Source of the DNA: an uncultured Roseburia sp.
Lineage (GTDB): Bacteria; Bacillota; Clostridia; Lachnospirales; Lachnospiraceae
DNA length: 52,196 bases
Assembly (NCBI GenBank): GCA_947564465.1
Contig: CANOCV010000019.1
Location: 1 to 52,196, forward strand
Direction of reading: 5' to 3'
Shown piece by piece: positions 48,759 through 52,196 of this stretch. The number at the start of each line of letters is the position of its first letter. Position 1 is the stretch's first letter. The notes under the pieces are model-generated. The model did no database searches. It was not told the origin of the DNA and worked only from the letters and a program-made list of their open reading frames with translations. The position numbers and the translations under genes were made by a program.

Positions 48759-50303
48759 CTAAATCTGAAATACATGCCCCGTAAGCGTTTCCATGATAAT
48801 GATCACGGTATAAAGCAGGATTGCCAGGGAACCCGGTACAACAGGAGCGGAAAACATAATATCCAGTCCTAATAAAGCATCCTCATTCTCCATTTTTTCT
48901 GCTTTATCTGTCATTTTAATAGTACGGTTAATAATCTCCTTGATACGCGTATCAGAATCACCATTCGTGCCGGTAGATACCGCATAGAGCGTATTCATAG
49001 ATGAATTGATTGCTTTATTCCTTAATGGAACTAAAAATTCCTGGTAAGGCTGTTTGGAATCCGGGTTTTTATCCAATTCTGCCACAAGCTTTTCAAGCGG
49101 TTCCTTAAGTACCGGGGATGCATTTTCCAGCGTAAGACGGATAGAATTTCGCACATTATTCCCCTGCAAGAGCAATGCCATTTCCATAAGCCATTGAGGA
49201 AAAGCAAATTCAATTTCATGTTTCAGGGTTTTTACGATCATTGCATATTCAACACGCTTATCGAATATCGCCCAAAAAGCAATAACTCCGGCCACACACA
49301 TTCCAGGTACATTTTTAAACAAAAGAGAAAAAAGCAATACCACTGCCGGTATAATGAGCCTTTTGGCACTTCTTTTATTTTCCCGCGCCTGGTCATAACC
49401 TGCAACTTTATGGTAATCATCCAGTATTTTCTTTTCAGAACGCATAGATACTTTCTGCAATAAATCAATATTTAAAGAACAGTTAATCTTTACATAGATC
49501 AACATTTCTGCGATCAACATAATAGTCGTGCCGATCTGATAGACCGGGGACGATGCCATATTTATATGTAACTGCTCCATACTGGACAGCATCATGATAA
49601 ACCAGCACACAGCAACAATAACCACCGCCGAGGCTGTCGCTTCATTTTTCTTACTTTTCTGCTCTGCCATAAACTCCTCTACGCGGGTTTCCCACAGCTC
49701 CCTATCCTTTTGGAGCAAGTCTGCAGTCTGCTGATATTCACCGCCTTTTTTCTCTACATTATTGAAAAAACGGTGCAATGTACGGATTCTTTTGCAGCTA
49801 TATCTTTTTTCAATGATTTCAAGTGCCTCTTCCCTTGTGTCGCCCGTACTGTACTGCCTATGCAGGATATGGTCAATAGCCTCATTTATGGCATTCATCA
49901 TAGGCCCTTCTTCCATAGAATCCCTGGTGCTTTTTAATGCGCTTAAGATTTTCGGAGTAATCGTAAATGCACTAAGCATCTGCGCCATATATATACTGAC
50001 TTCAACATATCTCGCATCTTCAAATCTTTTTCGATAAAAACTTACCAGCGCAATCGGAAGACAGCAGGTGCCCGCTACTGCAATTGCAAACGCAGATACA
50101 GGATTCAATTTAAACGGTATAGATACGGCAACGCAGCATACTACCATAATTATGTAATATAATAGGATTCTGCTCGGGGTAATATCAAACCCGCATCGAT
50201 CCGCTTCTGTCTTTAAATTTTTGTAGCTAAGATAATACATGAATGTAGGAATTTTGTCTTTCCGCACTCTTTTTTTCTTTTGCTCGGTTGTATTTCCTTT
50301 CAT
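48759..50303 (-). CDS. TadB/TadC-like membrane platform protein (T2SSF)
   Basis: A 514-aa protein that should be the inner-membrane platform of the pilus machine. It has membrane helices near 46-64, 68-88, 228-246, 255-273, 322-345 and 483-505. The cytoplasmic parts carry two segments like T2SSF domains (about 95-225: MAQMLSAFTITPKILSALKS and GDTREEALEIIEKRYSCKR; about 360-480: FPQWLMEMALLLQGNNVRNS and LYAVSTGTNGDSDTRI). Most TadB or TadC proteins have one such unit and 280-350 residues, so this looks like both in one chain. The ATG at 50303 has AAGGAG ahead and overlaps the ATPase gene by 77 bp in another frame. Confidence 0.82.
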   Translation of the reverse strand: MKGNTTEQKKKRVRKDKIPTFMYYLSYKNLKTEADRCGFDITPSRILLYYIIMVVCCVAVSIPFKLNPVSAFAIAVAGTCCLPIALVSFYRKRFEDARYVEVSIYMAQMLSAFTITPKILSALKSTRDSMEEGPMMNAINEAIDHILHRQYSTGDTREEALEIIEKRYSCKRIRTLHRFFNNVEKKGGEYQQTADLLQKDRELWETRVEEFMAEQKSKKNEATASAVVIVAVCWFIMMLSSMEQLHINMASSPVYQIGTTIMLIAEMLIYVKINCSLNIDLLQKVSMRSEKKILDDYHKVAGYDQARENKRSAKRLIIPAVVLLFSLLFKNVPGMCVAGVIAFWAIFDKRVEYAMIVKTLKHEIEFAFPQWLMEMALLLQGNNVRNSIRLTLENASPVLKEPLEKLVAELDKNPDSKQPYQEFLVPLRNKAINSSMNTLYAVSTGTNGDSDTRIKEIINRTIKMTDKAEKMENEDALLGLDIMFSAPVVPGSLAILLYTVIIIMETLTGHVFQI

Positions 50304-51354
50304 GGTTCAACTCCTTTATTATTCTGCTGCATTGAAACGGGTCTGATATATTTTCCATTGCAAACCGTTCTAATATCGGCTTTGGAAGTTCGTCAAAGAC
50401 CAGTTTTCCGTTAGCCACGACAAGGCAGCTTTTATTTTTATCATTTTCCCGATAAAAAAAGCACACCTGGTCGATATAGCGCACTTTATCTTTTCTTCGG
50501 AGCAGGATGCCTACATCCAGGCATTCATAAATGTTATATTCGAGCCGTTCCGCATCCTCCTTATTCCCAGTCATACTAATCATACGCGCCGGTATCTTCC
50601 TTGCATCATTCGTATGCAATGTCGTGATGCAACACGCTCCCGACATCATATTCTCGATTAAATCCGTAACCTCACGCGACCTTGCTTCACTTAACATGAT
50701 CCAGGTTGCATCCTGCCTCAAACAAGCTTTCAATAATATCGAATACCCGTTTGTCTTCTTTCTGTCCACCTTCATTTCTACGCAATCATGACCCGGATTA
50801 ATTTTTCGGTAATGCCATTCCGGGCTGTCTTCAATGGTGATCACCCTTTGGTCATTCGGTATGTAATGTGATAGAAACCTGGCACACTCCGATTTACCGA
50901 CGCTCATTTCTCCGCAAATACTAATGTTCATTTTGGCCAAAACACAATTTACAAGCAAATGTAATATATTCGGTGACGCATATCCTCTTTCCACCGCCTC
51001 CCCTGCATCGGAAAATCTTAATTTTTCTGATACATGCCGGATGCTGATAGAACGCCCGGATGTTGCTACGGTCTCATGTATAATACTGATACGGAGCGTC
51101 TCCGTTTCAGCTTCCAAAATCGGGTCCTGCGGTGTAAAAAATCCGTTCACACTGTCTGCCACTCTTTGACAAAAAGTATTCAAAAAGTCTATTGGCAGCT
51201 CCTTTGCCACAATCTTCTTTTCTCCGTAAATATTTTTAACCCACAACTCGTGTCCGTTGTAATCAACATCCGTTATTTCACTATCCTTAATGTAATCCCA
51301 GAATATTCCAAAATCCTCCTCTTCCAAAATTACCTGTTGATTATTTTCTGCCAT
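50227..51354 (-). CDS. CpaF/TadA-like pilus secretion ATPase (T2SSE)
   Basis: A 375-aa ATPase of the type II/IV secretion superfamily that powers pilus assembly. The N-terminal domain (about 1-130) includes the CpaF-type ITDVDYNGHELWVKNIYGEK. The ATPase domain has Walker A GEMSVGKS, an Asp-box RVITIEDSPEWHY, a Walker B-like WIMLSEARSREV and the His box CITTLHTNDARKIPARMI. Walker A (M-S-V) and Walker B (SE in place of GE) differ from the CpaF consensus GxTGSGKT and GE. The C-terminus is extended and basic (REKERK-like tail). I start it at the ATG 51354, with GGAGGG ahead. It lies behind a terminator hairpin after the pilin gene. Confidence 0.9.
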   Translation of the reverse strand: MAENNQQVILEEEDFGIFWDYIKDSEITDVDYNGHELWVKNIYGEKKIVAKELPIDFLNTFCQRVADSVNGFFTPQDPILEAETETLRISIIHETVATSGRSISIRHVSEKLRFSDAGEAVERGYASPNILHLLVNCVLAKMNISICGEMSVGKSECARFLSHYIPNDQRVITIEDSPEWHYRKINPGHDCVEMKVDRKKTNGYSILLKACLRQDATWIMLSEARSREVTDLIENMMSGACCITTLHTNDARKIPARMISMTGNKEDAERLEYNIYECLDVGILLRRKDKVRYIDQVCFFYRENDKNKSCLVVANGKLVFDELPKPILERFAMENISDPFQCSRIIKELNHERKYNRAKEKKSAERQNSYIHVLS

Positions 51355-51368
51355 TTTTCCCTCCTTAC

Positions 51369-51402
51369 AAAAAAAGAGCGACCGCAGACCATCGGTCACT
51401 CT
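51369..51402 (-). terminator. Terminator/attenuator between pilin and ATPase genes
   Basis: On the minus strand AGAGTGACCG (51393-51402) and CGGTCGCTCT (51375-51384) form a 10-bp stem with one G-U pair and an 8-nt loop, followed by six T. It stands 11 bp after the pilin stop and before the ATPase ribosome site (51358-51363). Partial readthrough would give much more pilin message than machinery message. Confidence 0.82.
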
Positions 51403-51412
51403 CTTACTGCCG

Positions 51413-51580
51413 CTACGGCGTAATTAAAGACTGTGCATTGTGAATCAGGTCGGATAACGCTTTTCCAAGGACGCTGCTTGCATCAGTGCCGATAATAATG
51501 CTGCAAATGCCGATAATCAATACAATCGCTATCAAAATTCCTACTGCTCCGCCATACTCACTAATTACTCTTTTAATCAT
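51413..51580 (-). CDS. Flp-like major pilin candidate, 55 aa
   Basis: A 55-residue peptide, MIKRVISEYGGAVGILIAIV with a membrane helix to about residue 31, then GTDASSVLGKALSDLIHNAQ and a short end. Size and design fit the Flp major pilin of Tad systems, although the leader lacks the usual G-x4-EY cleavage site and has EYGGA instead. AAGGAG lies 9 bp before the ATG. It is the first pilin of the operon and is followed by a terminator, as expected for the most abundant subunit. It starts 20 bp after the HD-domain gene ends. Confidence 0.75.
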   Translation of the reverse strand: MIKRVISEYGGAVGILIAIVLIIGICSIIIGTDASSVLGKALSDLIHNAQSLITP

Positions 51581-51600
51581 TTCTCTTTTCTCCTTTTCAT

Positions 51601-52128
51601 TTATGGTTTATTTTGTTCTAATATAGATATTACAGATGGCACACCGAAGCCGTCTTTCTTTAATTCACATATTGCATCCTCTGGTGTCACTTTTTCCCTA
51701 AATGGCCTGTCGGAAGTAAGCGCATCATAAGCATCTATGGTTCTTAAAACATCTGCATATGGCTTGATGTCATCTGTAAGCTCCGGTGTAGGCTTAATCC
51801 ATGGTTTATCCCGCCCATGATGATATAGCACAACTTTACATATCATGGAATCAATTCCTAATTCCATCAATATCCGGTATCCTATGTATGCATGGAGATC
51901 AATTATCTCTCGTTCTATGCTACTAAGGCCAGCCGGCTTTCTCATAATGGAGGCCGGAACATAAACCTTTCCAATATCATGCAACACTGCTGCCGTTTCC
52001 AATATGTTTCTGTCCAAATCAAGACTTTTACATACAAGACTGGCAAGCGTCTTAGTCTGCATACAATGTGATAATAACTCATCATCCATCATTTTAAGTG
52101 CCTCCGCCACTTTTTCGTTATATAGCAA
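51601..52128 (-). CDS. HD-GYP-like phosphohydrolase domain protein, degenerate
   Basis: A 175-aa single-domain protein of the HD-GYP family. Conserved parts are HDIGKVYVPASIMRKPAGLS, the histidine in IIDLHAYIGYRIL, the YHH pair, and the C-terminal TIDAYDALTSDRPFRE block. Where c-di-GMP phosphodiesterases have HHExxDGxGYP, this protein has HHGRDKPWIKP, so the Glu and the GYP signature are lost and cleavage of c-di-GMP is doubtful. No other domain is attached. The start is a TTG at 52128 with AGGAGGG five bases before it; the frame stays open a little further up to a stop near the window edge, with no better start. It could regulate the pilus operon as a binding protein. Confidence 0.78.
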   Translation of the reverse strand: MLYNEKVAEALKMMDDELLSHCMQTKTLASLVCKSLDLDRNILETAAVLHDIGKVYVPASIMRKPAGLSSIEREIIDLHAYIGYRILMELGIDSMICKVVLYHHGRDKPWIKPTPELTDDIKPYADVLRTIDAYDALTSDRPFREKVTPEDAICELKKDGFGVPSVISILEQNKP

Positions 52129-52196
52129 ATCATCCCTCCTTTCACAGCAATTTTCTAATCTGCTTTTTACTGACCGCCGATTATAAGCGGTTTATG
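52129..52196. other. Right-edge sequence, incomplete
   Basis: Sixty-eight bases up to the edge. They hold the ribosome site of the HD-GYP-like gene (52134-52140) and what may be the last codons of a further minus-strand gene ending TAA around 52167. Nothing more can be called. The rest of the element lies beyond. Confidence 0.4.

Larger units (their letters stand above)
26300..52196. mobile_element. Tn916-family integrative and conjugative element (partial), with Tad-like pilus cargo
   Basis: The int-xis end is at the left, and the element continues beyond the right edge. The gene order int, xis, Orf13, Orf14, Orf15, Orf16, Orf17, TcpD, Orf20 relaxase, oriT, Orf21 FtsK, Orf22/23 is that of Tn916, all on the minus strand. 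The left boundary is only bounded to 26300-26489; the exact attachment core is not visible because the other end is missing. No tet(M) or other resistance gene is seen. The upstream block (39.4-52.2 kb) encodes a pilus-like secretion system and two large secreted proteins and is unlike the classical Tn916 content. The conjugation genes look more AT-rich than the host flank. Confidence 0.9.

Noticed and set aside
50227..50303. Frameshift between the ATPase and platform genes
   Set aside because: The downstream gene has its own ATG with AAGGAG at the right distance and a natural N-terminus, so a true gene overlap is more likely than an error.
26300..52196. tet(M) or another antibiotic-resistance gene in the Tn916-like element
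   Set aside because: No ribosomal-protection, methylase or efflux gene was found in any frame; xis directly follows the TcpC gene.

Overview
The window looks like a chromosomal segment of a low-to-mid GC anaerobic Firmicute, most likely a gut Lachnospiraceae-type Clostridium relative. This rests on the gene families (DUF6062, DUF4474, VanZ-fusion, beta-propeller protein with an ECF-like sigma factor, BceAB-type ABC exporter, several chemoreceptors) and on strong AGGAGG-type ribosome binding sites. No rRNA, tRNA or CRISPR array was seen. Nearly all genes are on the minus strand; the clear exceptions are the DUF6062 gene (16352-17119) and one chemoreceptor (21048-22796).

Positions 1-26300 are host chromosome. 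A 48-bp tandem repeat sits at the left edge. Leftward from about 10.7 kb run an ECF-like sigma factor, a membrane-anchored beta-propeller protein, a tRNA-dihydrouridine synthase, a VanZ-domain protein, a DUF4474 protein, a metallophosphoesterase, a putative lipoprotein, a chemoreceptor and a dGTPase-like HD enzyme. From 10.7 to 26.3 kb are a K+/H+ antiporter-like protein, a CheW-chemoreceptor pair, an SPFH protein with a ribbon-helix-helix protein, DUF6062, a ferritin-like protein, a BlaI/BlaR1-type regulatory pair with a doubled operator, a chemoreceptor, a small membrane protein, and a BceAB-like exporter with a BceR-type box but no adjacent two-component system.

From about 26.3 kb to the right edge lies most of an integrative and conjugative element (ICE) of the Tn916 family. 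It has integrase and excisionase, the Orf13-Orf17/Orf20-Orf23 type conjugation module in the canonical order (TcpC, NlpC/P60 hydrolase, VirB6-like, VirB4-like ATPase, TcpE, TcpD, MobT-type relaxase, FtsK-type coupling protein, two YdcP/DUF961 proteins), and an oriT with the CTAACA/GGGG-type nic region. The Tn916 regulatory/tet(M) block is absent: excisionase follows the TcpC gene by 9 bp.

The cargo upstream of the conjugation genes (39.4-52.2 kb) is the most interesting part. It is a secreted-surface and Tad/type II-like pilus locus: a CpaF/TadA-like ATPase, a long TadB/C-like membrane platform, a family of very small prepilin-like peptides (55, 36, 44 aa and one with a 120-aa ectodomain) sharing a MIKxII-EYG-like leader, two TadE-like single-pass proteins, a 1548-aa beta-helix adhesin, a 678-aa leucine-rich/Ig/FN3-like surface protein with its own strong promoter, and an HD-GYP-like protein that has lost the GYP signature. 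A terminator hairpin lies between the first pilin gene and the ATPase gene, which would favour pilin over machinery. My hypothesis is that this element carries its own pilus/adhesin apparatus, possibly for mating-pair attachment; the right end of the ICE and any prepilin peptidase lie outside the window.
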